A stretch of 64,000 nt of DNA from Blastococcus tunisiensis (GTDB lineage Bacteria; Actinomycetota; Actinomycetes; Mycobacteriales; Geodermatophilaceae). Below the pieces are notes generated by a model. It made no database searches. It had not been told where the DNA came from and saw nothing but the letters and a program-made list of their open reading frames with translations. The position numbers were made by a program, and so were the translations under genes. The stretch lies in contig NZ_FOND01000003.1 of assembly GCF_900112815.1 (NCBI RefSeq), positions 1 to 64,000 on the forward strand, written 5' to 3'. Below are positions 40,584 to 50,209 of the stretch, one piece after another; within the stretch, counting starts at the first letter, position 1; each line of letters begins with the position of its first letter.

Positions 40584-41735
40584 TCAGCCGGCGGTCATCG
40601 ACGCCGGAGCTGCCGCGGCGGGCGTCCCGGCCATCCGGCGGGCGACGTGCCGGGCCACGAAACCGGCGTCGCGGCCGACGCCGCCGATGAGCATCGAGTA
40701 GAAGCCCTGCAGGAAGGGCAGGCCGACGAAGTAGAGGCCGGGCGCGTCGGCCACGACTCCGCGCGTCTGGGCCGGCCAGCGCTCCTCGCCGATCGGGACC
40801 TGGATCCAGTCGGTGTCCTTGCCGAAACCGGTGCACCAGACGACGTTGGCGACGTCGAGGACCCGGCCGTCGCCGAGGACCGGCTTTCCGTCCTGCACGC
40901 CGACGGTCCGCTCCGGGGTGTACTCCACGCCGGCGGCCTCGAGATCGCTCCTCTTGACCCGGATGAGCGGGCCGCCGCCGGCCCGGACGTGCCCGGCGAC
41001 CTTCCGGCCGAGCGGCGTCCGCATCGTGAGGACGTGGTTGGCGGCGAACCAGAGGATCGGCAGCAGGACGTGCGCCGTCCGGCTCTCGATCCGGAACGGG
41101 ATCTCGCCCTGGATCGGCCCCGAGAGATACGTGCGGTGGGTCGGGGCGAGTTCCACGGCCAGGTCCGGCCCCGAGTGGCTGGCCCCGACCAGGAGGACGG
41201 GGCCGGGCTGGAGCTGCGAGGGGTTGCGGTACTCCGCGGAGTGCATCTGCCGGATGGCGGGATCGAGCTCGTCGGCGAACTCGGGGACGATCGGGCTCTG
41301 CCACGTGCCCGACGCGACGACGACGTTCGCGGCCTCGAACCGGCGGTGCCCCGAGGTGACGACGTAGTGCTCGCCCTCCCTCGAGAGGTTGTCCACGCTG
41401 ATCCCCGTGCGCACCGGCAACCCGAAGGCGGTGGCGTAGGCCTCGAGGTAGTCCGCCATGTCGTGTCCCGTCGGGAAGTCCCACCGGGGCAGCGGGAACG
41501 GCATGCCGGGGAGGCCGTCGTAGCCGGCGGGGCTGAACAGGCGCAGGGAGTCGAAGCGCTGCCGCCAGACGTCGCCGACGCGCTCGCTGCCCTCGAGCAC
41601 CACGTGCGGCCGGCCCTGTCGCGCCAGGTGGTACGACGTGGCCAGCCCGGCCTGCCCACCGCCGATGACGACGGTCTCGACGTGCTCGGGTGCGGCGAAG
41701 CCGAGGTCGGCGGGGGTGGATCCTGAGCGGGTCAT
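40584..41735 (-). CDS. Flavin-containing monooxygenase-like oxidoreductase (YUCCA/CzcO type)
   Basis: A 383-residue FAD/NADPH monooxygenase-like protein. It has the FAD fingerprint VVIGGGQAGLATSYHL, the monooxygenase hinge QMHSAEYRNP, the NADPH fingerprint LLVGASHSGPDLAVEL and the late FAD segment VVWCTGFGKD. Group B monooxygenases of this kind hydroxylate N, S or C atoms, and YUCCA members act in indole-3-acetate synthesis. ATG at 41735 has GGAGG 6 bases ahead; an earlier start 4 codons up is weaker. Its promoter shares a two-block element with the nitrilase. Together these may convert an amine or aldoxime through a nitrile; substrate unknown. Confidence 0.88.
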   Translation of the reverse strand: MTRSGSTPADLGFAAPEHVETVVIGGGQAGLATSYHLARQGRPHVVLEGSERVGDVWRQRFDSLRLFSPAGYDGLPGMPFPLPRWDFPTGHDMADYLEAYATAFGLPVRTGISVDNLSREGEHYVVTSGHRRFEAANVVVASGTWQSPIVPEFADELDPAIRQMHSAEYRNPSQLQPGPVLLVGASHSGPDLAVELAPTHRTYLSGPIQGEIPFRIESRTAHVLLPILWFAANHVLTMRTPLGRKVAGHVRAGGGPLIRVKRSDLEAAGVEYTPERTVGVQDGKPVLGDGRVLDVANVVWCTGFGKDTDWIQVPIGEERWPAQTRGVVADAPGLYFVGLPFLQGFYSMLIGGVGRDAGFVARHVARRMAGTPAAAAPASMTAG

Positions 41736-41774
41736 CGGAACCTCCATCGGGTGTCGTCCGAACTGATGGGGACG

Positions 41775-41819
41775 ACGCTAGGAAGCCCGGGCACCGTGCC
41801 GCGTCGGGAGAACTGTGCA
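41775..41819 (-). promoter_or_regulatory. Flavin monooxygenase promoter with element shared with the nitrilase
   Basis: On the minus strand TGCAC-N5-TCC-N4-GCGG (41819-41799) is followed after 7 bases by CCCGGGCTTCCTAGCGT (41791-41775), the same 17 bases as before the nitrilase. Here TAGCGT ends 39 bases upstream of the ATG, leaving a short leader with a GGAGG site. Confidence 0.7.
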
Positions 41820-41833
41820 GATCGGTGGTCGGC

Positions 41834-43495
41834 TCAGGCCAGGTGGTGCTGGTACGCGTAGGCCGTCGCGGCGGCCCGCGACGGGACGTCGATCTTGGTG
41901 AAGATGTTGGCGACGTGCCGGGCCACCGTCTTCTCCGACAGGAAGAGGTCGCCGGCGATGGCCCGGTTCGTGCGGCCGGTCGCGACGAGCCGGAGCACCT
42001 CGAGCTCCCGCGTCGTCAGGCCTCCCGGCGCGGTCGCCCGCGGGGTGTGCCCGGCCAGCTCGGCGACGCGCGCGGCGTCGGGTCCCGCGCCGAGCTGCGC
42101 GAAGGTCCACCCCGCGGCGGCCAGTTCCAGGGCGGCGGTGTCGTGGTCGTCGAGCGCCCGGCAGGCCAGGCCGATGAGCACGCGGGTGCGGGCGGCGTCG
42201 TACGGCGCCCCGATCTCCTGCCACGCCGACCACGCCCGGCGCAGCGTCCCGACGGCGTCGCGGGAGGCGCCTCGGGCCAGCAGGACGGCACCGGTGGCCT
42301 GCAGGGCCATGGCGTGGAGCAGCGGGGCGTCGATCCTGCTCGCCATCTCCGACAGCTCCGATGCGGCACCCTCCGCGCCGCCGAGGTCGCCGGCGGCGAC
42401 GAGCACCTCGACGCACCCAGCCAGCAACCGGGGCCGGTGAGGGCCCGACTCGTGCTCCTCGGCGAGGGCCCGGCGGATCGCCGCGGTCGCGGCGTCGACC
42501 CTGCCCTGCGCGACCCGGAGCAGGGCGAGCCCGGGCTGCGGGTCACGGCCGTGCCGGCTCGCCCGCGTGTACGCCGCTTCGGCGGCGTCGTACGCGCCGC
42601 GGAGCCGGTGCAGGTCGCCCACCTCGTGCCAGGCCATCCCGGTGGCGGTCTGACCAGGGGCTCGCTCCAGTTGTCCGCACGCCCGTCCGGCCTCGGTCAT
42701 GGCATCGGGCCATGCCCCGTGCAGCTGCAGGATCTCGGCACGGTGCACCAGGCACTGACCGCGGTACGGGACCATGTCCGGCTGCGCGGCGCACCACCGG
42801 GTGAGGGCGCCGGTCCACTCCTGCGCCCGCCGCAGGTCCCAGCTGTCGAGGCAGGTGGCGATCACCGCGCAGTAGACGAGCCCCGCCACGTGGGTCGAGG
42901 TCTCCCCGGTGGTGACGGCGACCATCGCCTCGTCGAGCAGGGCGAGCCCGCCGGCGACGTCGCCCAGCATGGCGAGACTCTGGCCGCGCCCGAGCCGGCC
43001 GAGCGTCATGAGGTCGGCTTCGCCGAAGCGGTCACCGACGGCGGCGGCCCGGGTGAAGCCGTCGTAGGCGGTCCGCGCATCACCGCCGTACATGGCCTGG
43101 ACGGCGGGCGGGAGCTGCACGTACCCGTGGACGGGGGAGTCGCCCACCCCGGCGGCGTCGAGGACCGCCAGTGCCCGCCCCAGCCACCCGCCGGCCTGAG
43201 CGCCCTCCCCGCGCAGCGCCAGCCCCCAGGCCAGCCAGAACGCGCACCGGGCCGCCCGCTCCGGGTCGCCGGCGGCCAGGTGGCGGCGGTGCGCCCGCTC
43301 CCACGCCGCGGCGCACTCGGCGTCCCGGCCCGTGAGGTAGGCGGCCAGTGCGAGCCGCTCCAGGTCGTCCGCGTGCTCCGGTTCGCCGGAGGCGACCGCA
43401 CCGGCCAGTCGCCGGTACGCCTCCTCCCACGCCTGTCGGGCGTAGGCGGTGCGCCCCGCGTCGAGCTCCGATCCGGGAACCGGCACGCGGGCCAT
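41834..43495 (-). CDS. TPR-type LuxR-family regulator
   Basis: A 553-residue regulator. Residues about 1-470 are helical repeats of TPR character (YARQAWEEAYRRLAGAVAS, WLGRALAVLDAAG and many similar pairs). The end is a LuxR HTH: LTTRELEVLRLVATGRTNRAIAGDLFLSEKTVARHVANIFTK (in parts, about 490-550). No Walker-type ATPase domain is seen, so it is not a full LAL regulator. ATG at 43495. It lies 15 bases upstream of the flavin monooxygenase promoter element on the same strand and downstream of fbiC. Target genes are unknown. Confidence 0.87.
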   Translation of the reverse strand: MARVPVPGSELDAGRTAYARQAWEEAYRRLAGAVASGEPEHADDLERLALAAYLTGRDAECAAAWERAHRRHLAAGDPERAARCAFWLAWGLALRGEGAQAGGWLGRALAVLDAAGVGDSPVHGYVQLPPAVQAMYGGDARTAYDGFTRAAAVGDRFGEADLMTLGRLGRGQSLAMLGDVAGGLALLDEAMVAVTTGETSTHVAGLVYCAVIATCLDSWDLRRAQEWTGALTRWCAAQPDMVPYRGQCLVHRAEILQLHGAWPDAMTEAGRACGQLERAPGQTATGMAWHEVGDLHRLRGAYDAAEAAYTRASRHGRDPQPGLALLRVAQGRVDAATAAIRRALAEEHESGPHRPRLLAGCVEVLVAAGDLGGAEGAASELSEMASRIDAPLLHAMALQATGAVLLARGASRDAVGTLRRAWSAWQEIGAPYDAARTRVLIGLACRALDDHDTAALELAAAGWTFAQLGAGPDAARVAELAGHTPRATAPGGLTTRELEVLRLVATGRTNRAIAGDLFLSEKTVARHVANIFTKIDVPSRAAATAYAYQHHLA

Positions 43496-43544
43496 GGTCC
43501 TCGTGGACTCGCACGGGTCAACGGGTCCGGTCGTCCCGGCCGGG

Positions 43545-46148
43545 TCAGCTCGGCGTGATCGACAACGTGAGCCGGCGGCGGCCCTCGTCGGAGCGCGCCG
43601 TGGCGAGGCGCTCGGCGGACGGGGTGCCGTACTCCGTCGTCCGCTGGCGGGCCGGCCGGCCGATCGCGGCGGCCATCGCCTCCAGCTCGGCGATGGTCTT
43701 CAGCGAGCCGTTCTCGCTGCCGGCCATCCGGCTGATCGTCTCCTCCATCAGCGTGCCGCCGAGGTCGTTGGCGCCGCCCTGCAGCACCGCCTGGGTCCCG
43801 GTGTCGCCGAGCTTGACCCAGGACGTCTGGATGTTGCCGATCCGGCCGTGCAGCAGCAGCCGGGCGACCGCGTGCACCGCCCGGTTCTCCCGCACGGTCG
43901 GCCCGGGGCGGGCGACACCGGCGAGGTAGATCGGCGAGTTGTGGTGCACGAACGGCAGTAGCACGAACTCGGTGAATCCGCCGGTGCGGTCCTGCAGGGC
44001 GGCGAGCGTGCGCAGGTGCCCGACCCAGTGGGCGGGGGTGTCGACGTGGCCGTACATCATCGTCGACGTCGTCGGGATCCCGACCTGGTGCGCGGTCGCG
44101 ATGATCTCCAGCCAGGTCGCGGTCGGCAGCTTGCCCTTGGTCAGCACCCAGCGGACGTCGTCGTCGAGGATCTCGGCCGCCGTGCCGGGGATCGAGTCGA
44201 GCCCGGCGGCCTTGGCCTCGGTGAGGAAGTCGCGGAAGGACAGCCCGGTGCGGGCGGCGCCGTTGACGATCTCCATGGGGGAGAAGGCGTGCAGGTGGAT
44301 GCCGGGCCGGCGCTCCTTCACCTCGCGGGCGAGGTCGAAGTACGCGGTGCCGGGCAGGTCGGGGTGGATGCCGCCCTGCATGCAGATCTCGGTCGCCCCG
44401 GCCGCCCAGGCCTCGTCGACGCGGTCGCCGACCTGGGCCATCGAGAGCGTGTACGCGTCGGCGTCGGTGCGGCGCTGGGCGAAGGCGCAGAACCGGCAGC
44501 CGGTGTAGCAGACGTTGGTGAAGTTGATGTTCCGGTTCACCACGTAGGTGACGTCGTCGCCGGTGACGTCGGCCCGGACGGCGTCGGCCAGGGCGCACAG
44601 GTTCTCCAGGTCGGTCCCATCGGCGCCCAGCAGCGCCAGGTACTCCGCGTCGGAGAGGCCGGCCGGGTCCTGCTCGGCGTGCAGCAGCGCGGCCAGCACC
44701 TCGCGGTCGCCGGCGTGCAGCGCCGTGGAGTGCCCGTCCCGCGCCGCCGTCGTGCGGTCGCGGAGCTCTGCCCAGTCGCCGTAGACGGCGTCGAAGTCGG
44801 AGCGGCGGTCCGCCGTCCGGCCGACGGTGTCGACCTCGACGTGCAGGTCGGTCCGGCCGGAGGCGGTCCAGGACTCGTCCGGCTCCTGCCACGGCAGGCC
44901 CACCGGCAGCCGCCCCTCGACGGCCAGCCCGTCGGGGCCGGCCAGCGCGTCGACGTGCGGGCGCACCCGCGGGTCCAGCCACGGCTCGGGCTGCCGGACG
45001 TACGGCGGCTGGGCGGCCAGCCGCTCGCGCAGCTCGAAGCCGGTGTCACTCGACAGTTCCGCCAGCTTGTCCAGTTCCGGCCACGGCCGCTCGGGGTTCA
45101 CGTGGTCCGGCGTCAGTGGGGAGACGCCGCCCCAGTCGTCGACGCCGGCCCGCAGCAGCAGCCCCAGCTCGGTGGAGTCGGACAGGTTCGGCGGTGCCTG
45201 CACGCGGGCCTTCGGGCCGAGCAGCAGCCGGGTGACGGCGACGGCGGCGACGTACTCCTGCAGCTCCAGGTCGTCGTGCGCCTGCATCGCCGTGCGTGGC
45301 TTGGCGCGGAAGTTCTGGACGATGACCTCCTGCACGTGCCCGTGCCGCTGGGCCGCCGCCCGGATCTGCAGGACGGCGTCCACGCGCTCGGCGTAGTCCT
45401 CGCCGATGCCCAGCAGCACCCCGGTGGTGAACGGGACGGCGGACCGCCCGGCATCCTCCAGCACCCGCAGCCGGACGGCGGGCTCCTTGTCGGGCGAGCC
45501 GAAGTGGGGGCCGCCGGGCTCCGACCACAGCCGGGTCGCCGTCGTCTCCAGCATCATCCCCATCGACGCCGACACCGGCTTGAGCCGCTGGATCTCCTCC
45601 CACGACAGGACGCCGGGGTTGAGGTGGGGGAGCAGCCCGGTCTCCTCGAGCACCCGGATCGCCATCGCCCGCAGGTAGCCCAGCGTCGAGTCGAAGCCGT
45701 GCGCCTCCAGCCACTCCGCCGCCACCGGCCAGCGGTCCTCGGGACGGTCGCCGAGGGTGAACAGCGCCTCCTTGCAGCCCATCGCCGCACCGGCCCGCGC
45801 GATGTCGAGCACCTCGTCGGGGGAGAGGTAGGGCGCCCTGCCCTGTGCGCGCAGCTGCCCCGGCGTCGTCACGAAGGTGCAGTAGTGGCAGCGGTCGCGG
45901 CACAGGTGGGTGAGCGGGATGAACACCTTGCGGCTGTAGGTGACCACGCCCGGGCGCCCGGCCGAGGCCAGCCCGGCGTCGCGCACCCGGCCGGCCGCGG
46001 TGAGCAGCCGGTCCAGCGGCTCGCCGTCGCCCAGGCCGCGGGCGTGCAACAGCGTCTCGGCCTCGACGGCGTCGAGGGGCACGCCGCGCTCGGCGCGGGT
46101 CAGCGCGCGGCGGAGTGCGGACTCGGAAGGGGCAGGCAGAGCGCTCAT
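43545..46148 (-). CDS. fbiC: FO synthase (fused CofG/CofH), coenzyme F420 biosynthesis
   Basis: 867-residue bifunctional radical SAM enzyme making the deazaflavin FO from tyrosine and 5-amino-6-ribitylaminouracil. The N-terminal CofG half has CRDRCHYC (C83, C87, C90), and the C-terminal CofH half has [10 protein letters not shown] near residue 565. Fusion of the two is the actinobacterial form. ATG at 46148 is chosen; the open frame upstream to 46319 crosses a decayed metS copy and is not part of FbiC. Next to an LLM-family gene, typical F420 users. It is probably transcribed alone. Confidence 0.97.
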   Translation of the reverse strand: MSALPAPSESALRRALTRAERGVPLDAVEAETLLHARGLGDGEPLDRLLTAAGRVRDAGLASAGRPGVVTYSRKVFIPLTHLCRDRCHYCTFVTTPGQLRAQGRAPYLSPDEVLDIARAGAAMGCKEALFTLGDRPEDRWPVAAEWLEAHGFDSTLGYLRAMAIRVLEETGLLPHLNPGVLSWEEIQRLKPVSASMGMMLETTATRLWSEPGGPHFGSPDKEPAVRLRVLEDAGRSAVPFTTGVLLGIGEDYAERVDAVLQIRAAAQRHGHVQEVIVQNFRAKPRTAMQAHDDLELQEYVAAVAVTRLLLGPKARVQAPPNLSDSTELGLLLRAGVDDWGGVSPLTPDHVNPERPWPELDKLAELSSDTGFELRERLAAQPPYVRQPEPWLDPRVRPHVDALAGPDGLAVEGRLPVGLPWQEPDESWTASGRTDLHVEVDTVGRTADRRSDFDAVYGDWAELRDRTTAARDGHSTALHAGDREVLAALLHAEQDPAGLSDAEYLALLGADGTDLENLCALADAVRADVTGDDVTYVVNRNINFTNVCYTGCRFCAFAQRRTDADAYTLSMAQVGDRVDEAWAAGATEICMQGGIHPDLPGTAYFDLAREVKERRPGIHLHAFSPMEIVNGAARTGLSFRDFLTEAKAAGLDSIPGTAAEILDDDVRWVLTKGKLPTATWLEIIATAHQVGIPTTSTMMYGHVDTPAHWVGHLRTLAALQDRTGGFTEFVLLPFVHHNSPIYLAGVARPGPTVRENRAVHAVARLLLHGRIGNIQTSWVKLGDTGTQAVLQGGANDLGGTLMEETISRMAGSENGSLKTIAELEAMAAAIGRPARQRTTEYGTPSAERLATARSDEGRRRLTLSITPS

Positions 46149-46200
46149 ATCGGCCCCGACGCTAGTCGAAGGACCCCTCGGCCCCCACCACTCGCTCGCA

Positions 46201-46310
46201 GCAGGCCGGCGATCGCCTGGGCGGCCCCTGATCACGAGCATCGCCATCATCACGATCGCGGCGTGCGCATCAGGGGCCTTCCCTCGTGGTGTCCGGCTCC
46301 CGGCCGCGTG
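46201..46310 (-). pseudogene. Decayed copy of the MetS small-subunit gene
   Basis: On the minus strand this stretch aligns over about 110 bases with 47465-47590, which holds the start of the intact metS gene and its upstream sequence. Shared pieces include GATCACGAGCATCGCC, ATCATCACGATCGCGGC and TCCCTCGT. The copy retains [10 protein letters not shown] coding but has small deletions and lacks the start and end. It is a fossil of a duplication, located just upstream of fbiC. Confidence 0.75.
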
Positions 46311-46343
46311 CAACCGCATGGCCGGCCCACGGCGAAGGTCCCG

Positions 46344-47330
46344 CTACCCCTGGATCAGCTCACCCAGCGTGCGCCACGCTCGCTCCACCTCGTCGAACGG
46401 CGCATCCGGGGCAGGCCCGATGACGACCAGGTGGTCCAGCCCGAGGTTCCGCAGGCCGGCCAGCCGCTCGGCGCAGGAGTCCGGGGTGCCGAGGATGCCG
46501 AAGCGGTCCAGCAGGTCGTCCGGGACCGGGGCGGCAGCTCCCGTCGCGTGCCTGTCCATCCGGTAGTCGGCCGCCAGCTGCTCCAGCCGGCCCCGGTCGA
46601 CGGGATCCACATCGGGCGCCGCCCGGCCCGTCATCGCCGAGAACCGGGCGAAGACCGCGAGCGGCCCCCGGCCGATGGCCCTGGCCACCTCGCCGTCGGG
46701 ATGGACGACCACGTTCACGTGGGCGCCGAAGGCGACGTCCCGCGGGTCCCGGCCCGCCGCCTCGCAGGCAACCTCGACCGCCGCCCGCGCCGCCAGGATC
46801 CGCCCGGGATCCGCCCCCACCGCCACGGTGACGGCGTCTGCCTGTCGGGCGGCCACCGCCATGACCTTGGGTCCGGTCGCGGCGATGTCGACCGGTACTG
46901 CCCTTCCCGCTCCGTCGATCCACCGGTTCCTCGCCGGCACCGTGCCGTCCTCGCTGCCGAGCAGGTAGCTCTTCACCTCGCGGACGTAGGACTCGAAGTC
47001 GGCTACCGAGGCCAGTGGGCGGTCGATCGTGGCCACCGACGAGTCGCCGCGCCCGATCCCGAGAACGGCGCGGCCGTCGGACACGAGGTCGACCGTCGCG
47101 ATGGCATTCGCCGTCACCGAGGGGTGCCGGGTCACCGGGTTGGTCACCGAGGTACGCAGCAGCAGTCGCTCGGTGCAGCCCGCTGCCAGCGTCAGGGAGG
47201 AGTAGACGTCGGGTGCCAGGTTCTGGGTGTCGGTGAACCCCAGGCCGGCGTATCCCGAGTCCTCCGCCAGCCGCGCGAGTTCCACGACCCGCCTGGGCAG
47301 CGGGAAGCTCGTCATCCACACGGGGGTCAT
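46344..47330 (-). CDS. LLM-class (F420-dependent type) oxidoreductase
   Basis: A 328-residue luciferase-like TIM-barrel protein. Typical features are GLGFTDTQNLAPDVYSSL, RTSVTNPVTRHPSVTANAIATVD and the GRAVLGIGRGDSSV loop. The mycobacterial homologues are mostly F420-dependent, and the fbiC neighbour supports this, although FMN cannot be excluded. ATG at 47330 with GAGGG upstream; a GTG three codons earlier is possible. Substrate unknown. The gene runs towards fbiC's upstream region, with the metS fossil between. Confidence 0.85.
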   Translation of the reverse strand: MTPVWMTSFPLPRRVVELARLAEDSGYAGLGFTDTQNLAPDVYSSLTLAAGCTERLLLRTSVTNPVTRHPSVTANAIATVDLVSDGRAVLGIGRGDSSVATIDRPLASVADFESYVREVKSYLLGSEDGTVPARNRWIDGAGRAVPVDIAATGPKVMAVAARQADAVTVAVGADPGRILAARAAVEVACEAAGRDPRDVAFGAHVNVVVHPDGEVARAIGRGPLAVFARFSAMTGRAAPDVDPVDRGRLEQLAADYRMDRHATGAAAPVPDDLLDRFGILGTPDSCAERLAGLRNLGLDHLVVIGPAPDAPFDEVERAWRTLGELIQG

Positions 47331-47354
47331 GCCGGGCACCCTCGCAGATGTGCT

Positions 47355-47372
47355 CGAGGCAGGAAAGCCTCG
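47355..47372 (-). terminator. Hairpin after metS
   Basis: CGAGGC-AGGAAA-GCCTCG is a perfect 6-bp dyad 36 bases beyond the metS stop and 25 bases ahead of the LLM gene. Read in the minus direction it could terminate the symporter operon. It is short and lacks a T run. Confidence 0.4.
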
Positions 47373-47407
47373 TGCCGTGCACCGCGTCGGCGCGCCGTCC
47401 GCCGAGG

Positions 47408-47542
47408 TCAGCGGTCCCGGTGCAGGTTCTCGGCGCGGTCCTCGACGGCGCCGTGGCGCACCAGGCTGGCGATCGCCAGGGCGAGACCGCCCCAGATCAC
47501 GAGCATCGCCACCACCATCATCACGATCGCGGCCGTGCTCAT
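47408..47542 (-). CDS. MetS-like small subunit of NSS amino-acid importer
   Basis: A 44-residue single-helix protein: MSTAAIVMMVVAMLVIWGGLALAIASLV followed by a charged tail (RHGAVEDRAENLHRDR). It matches the methionine/alanine importer small subunit MetS, which is required by MetP in corynebacteria. ATG at 47542 overlaps the large subunit's stop (ATGA) and has GGGAGG upstream. A degraded second copy lies about 1.2 kb away. Confidence 0.88.
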   Translation of the reverse strand: MSTAAIVMMVVAMLVIWGGLALAIASLVRHGAVEDRAENLHRDR

Positions 47543-49173
47543 CGGGGTCCTCCCTCGTCCTGACCGGTTCCCGGCCGGTTGCCGGGGGGCGGCTCGGCCG
47601 CGGCCGTGGCGGACACCGGCGTCGCCGGATCCGCGCCGGGCGGTGGCCCGTCCAGGTGCGTCCCGGCGCGCCACGGCAGCCGGGCGACGAGGAAGCCGAC
47701 CAGCGGCAGCGCCACGACCAGCCCCCAGCCGAGGACCAGCAGGAGCCAGCCGGGGTAGTCCTCGTAGGGCGCGGACAGGTCGTCCTGGAGCGCGAAGACC
47801 AGCACGACCGCCAGGCCCGCCGGAGCGACGAGGCTCGTCAGCACCCGCCAGCCGGTGCCGACCCGGGGACGGCCGTGCACGTTGAGGTGCTCGCCGAGGC
47901 CGGTCAGGGCGCGGAGCGCCCACGCGACGACCAGCATGCTGATCAGCGCCACCACGAGGATGCCGTACTGGTTGACGAAGTGGTCGACGACGTCGAGCAC
48001 GTAGATGCCGCTCGTCGTGCTGAAGAGGACCAGGCTGAGCACGGCGGCGGGGACGCCGACCACCAGGGTCGCGGCGAGGCGGCCGGTGTCGAGCTTGTCG
48101 CGGACGGCGGAGATCACCACCTCGAGCACGCTGACCAGCGAGGTGATCCCGGCGATGACCAGCGAGCCGAAGAACAGCACCCCCAGCAGGGCGCCGGCCG
48201 GGGCCTCGCTGATGATCGTCGGGAAGGCGATGAAGGCCAGCCCGATCCCGTCGCTGGCGACCTCGCCGACCGCGACCCCGCCGGCCTGGGCCATGAAGCC
48301 GAGAGCGGCGAACACGCCGATGCCGGCCAGCAGCTCGAAGCCGGAGTTCGAGAAGCCGACGACGAGACCGGAGCCGATCATATCCTCGCGCCGGCCCACG
48401 TACGAGGCGTACGTGATCATGATGCCGAAGCCGATCGACAGCGAGAAGAAGATCTGGCCGAACGCGGCGGCCCAGACCGGCGCCGAGGTGAGCGCCGACC
48501 AGTCGGGCGTGAACAGCGCGTCGAGGCCGCCGGCCGCCCCCGGCAGCAGCAGCGCCTGCACCACGAGGGCGGCGAAGGCGAGCACCAGCAGCGGGATGAA
48601 GACCAGCGAGACCGCACCGATCCCGCGCTGGACGCCGAGAGCCATGATCACGAGGACGGCCAGCCACACCAGTGCGAGGGGCACCAGCACCCCGGGCACC
48701 ACGTCGGCGGTGACCCGGACGTCCCCGGCCTGCAGGAACTCGCCGAAGAAGAAGCCCTCGGGGTCGGCGCCCCACGACTCGTCGAGGGAGAAGAAGGTGT
48801 AGCGCAGCGCCCACGCGATGACCGCGGCGTAGTAGACGGCGATGACGAAGCAGATGCCCACCTGCCACCAGCCGAGCCCCTCGGTGCCGCGGCGCAGCCG
48901 AGCGAAGGACAGCGGTGCCGAGCCGCGGTGGCGGTGGCCGATCGCGTAGTCGAGCAGCAGGAACGGGATGCCGGCGGTCAGCAGCGCCACCAGGTAGGGC
49001 ACCACGAACGCGCCGCCGCCGTTCTCGTAGGCCACGTAGGGGAACCGCCAGATGTTCCCGAGCCCGACCGCCGACCCGATCGCGGCCAGGATGAAGACCC
49101 GCCGGGAGCTGAACCCGCCGCGGCGGCGCTCCTGGTCGGCCTGCTGCCTGGCTCCCCCCGCCGTCGTGCTCAT
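47539..49173 (-). CDS. Sodium:neurotransmitter symporter family (MetP-like) transporter
   Basis: A 544-residue NSS-family secondary transporter with 12 hydrophobic helices. FILAAIGSAVGLGNIWRFPYVAYENGGGAFVVPYL at residues about 22-56 is the family signature for Na+ and substrate binding. With the small MetS-like partner it most likely imports methionine or small neutral amino acids with Na+. ATG at 49173 has GGGGAGG 5 bases upstream. It is translationally coupled to the small subunit. A Pro/Ala-rich C-tail of about 35 residues is variable. Confidence 0.92.
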   Translation of the reverse strand: MSTTAGGARQQADQERRRGGFSSRRVFILAAIGSAVGLGNIWRFPYVAYENGGGAFVVPYLVALLTAGIPFLLLDYAIGHRHRGSAPLSFARLRRGTEGLGWWQVGICFVIAVYYAAVIAWALRYTFFSLDESWGADPEGFFFGEFLQAGDVRVTADVVPGVLVPLALVWLAVLVIMALGVQRGIGAVSLVFIPLLVLAFAALVVQALLLPGAAGGLDALFTPDWSALTSAPVWAAAFGQIFFSLSIGFGIMITYASYVGRREDMIGSGLVVGFSNSGFELLAGIGVFAALGFMAQAGGVAVGEVASDGIGLAFIAFPTIISEAPAGALLGVLFFGSLVIAGITSLVSVLEVVISAVRDKLDTGRLAATLVVGVPAAVLSLVLFSTTSGIYVLDVVDHFVNQYGILVVALISMLVVAWALRALTGLGEHLNVHGRPRVGTGWRVLTSLVAPAGLAVVLVFALQDDLSAPYEDYPGWLLLVLGWGLVVALPLVGFLVARLPWRAGTHLDGPPPGADPATPVSATAAAEPPPGNRPGTGQDEGGPR

Positions 49174-49360
49174 GCGACCTCCCCAGTCCCGACCGGCGGC
49201 TCGACGTCGCGCCGTCGGAGAGAGGATGTCAGGACTCGCGCGTCCCGGCAGCCGCGACCGGATGTCCACGACGACCCCGCCCCGAGCCTGCGAAGGCCCG
49301 CGGCCGGCGTCCGGAGGCTCGCGCGAGCGTGCGAACGGGGAGGAGGAGGGGGGTCCTTCC

Positions 49361-50209
49361 TCAGACGTCGCGGCGCTGGAAGGACAGGGCGGTCAGGCCC
49401 AGGATCACCGCGATCCACACCGCGGCCCACGTCAGGTACGCCGGGGTCAGCGGCGCCTCGCTCAGGAACGGGAAGCCGCCCTCGCCGGGCCCCATCTGGA
49501 CCAGCGCGATCGGGTCCTGGAAGGCGTTCATCGCCCCGCGCCACAGCCCGTCAGTGGGGAGGATCACCCGGGAGACGGTGCCGACGCGCTCCACGCCCTC
49601 GTTGCCCAGGGCGCCGCCGATGCCGCCGACGACGCCGGCCACCCAGGTCGCCCCGAAGAGGCCGACCGAGATGATCCCCGAGGCCATCGGCGAGACGACG
49701 CTGGACAGCAGGAGGGCCAGGGTCAGCAGCACGACCGTCTCGGCCGCCAGCAGCGCCAGCCCGGAGGTAGGCGACGGCGGCCAGTAGCCGACCACGGCGC
49801 GCACGACGAGCAGCTGGGCGAGCCCGGCCAGGATCACGTAGCCGCAGCCGAAGGTGAGCAGCCCCAGCCACTTGCCCAGCAGCACCGACGACCGGCGGAC
49901 CGGCCGGGCGAGCATCGCCAGCGCCTGCCCCGACTCCACCTCGCCGGCGAGCGTGGGACCGGCCAGGAACGCCGTGCCGATCGCGGCGATCAGGCTGAAC
50001 CCGAACATGATCAGGTTGATCAGCAGCGAGGCCACCAGCCGCGCCTCGCCGCTGGTCATGGTGCCGAGGTCGGTGTCCAGACCGATCAGCTTCGAGAAGC
50101 CCCAGCCGCTGAGGACCAGCAGGGCCACCGTCAGGACGAGGAGCGCCCAGACCACCCGCCGGCGGAAGGCCTCGCGCAGGGTCAGGCCGGCGACGGTCAG
50201 CACGATCAC
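49361..50209 (-). CDS. ABC transporter permease (ABC-2 type)
   Basis: A 282-residue permease with six hydrophobic helices. Features are TLREAFRRRVVWALLVLTVALLVLSGWG at the start and LAGEVESGQALAMLARPVRRSSVLLGKWLG, the cytoplasmic motif of ABC-2 permeases. GTG at 50209 overlaps the ATPase stop (GTGA). With the ATPase it forms a two-gene exporter; substrate unknown. It is downstream of a sigma/anti-sigma pair on the same strand, and might be part of its response. Confidence 0.88.
   Translation of the reverse strand: MIVLTVAGLTLREAFRRRVVWALLVLTVALLVLSGWGFSKLIGLDTDLGTMTSGEARLVASLLINLIMFGFSLIAAIGTAFLAGPTLAGEVESGQALAMLARPVRRSSVLLGKWLGLLTFGCGYVILAGLAQLLVVRAVVGYWPPSPTSGLALLAAETVVLLTLALLLSSVVSPMASGIISVGLFGATWVAGVVGGIGGALGNEGVERVGTVSRVILPTDGLWRGAMNAFQDPIALVQMGPGEGGFPFLSEAPLTPAYLTWAAVWIAVILGLTALSFQRRDV

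Noticed and set aside
44016-47885. 1289-residue plus-strand open frame across fbiC and the LLM gene
   Set aside because: Pure shadow of two well supported minus-strand genes, with no recognisable protein sequence.
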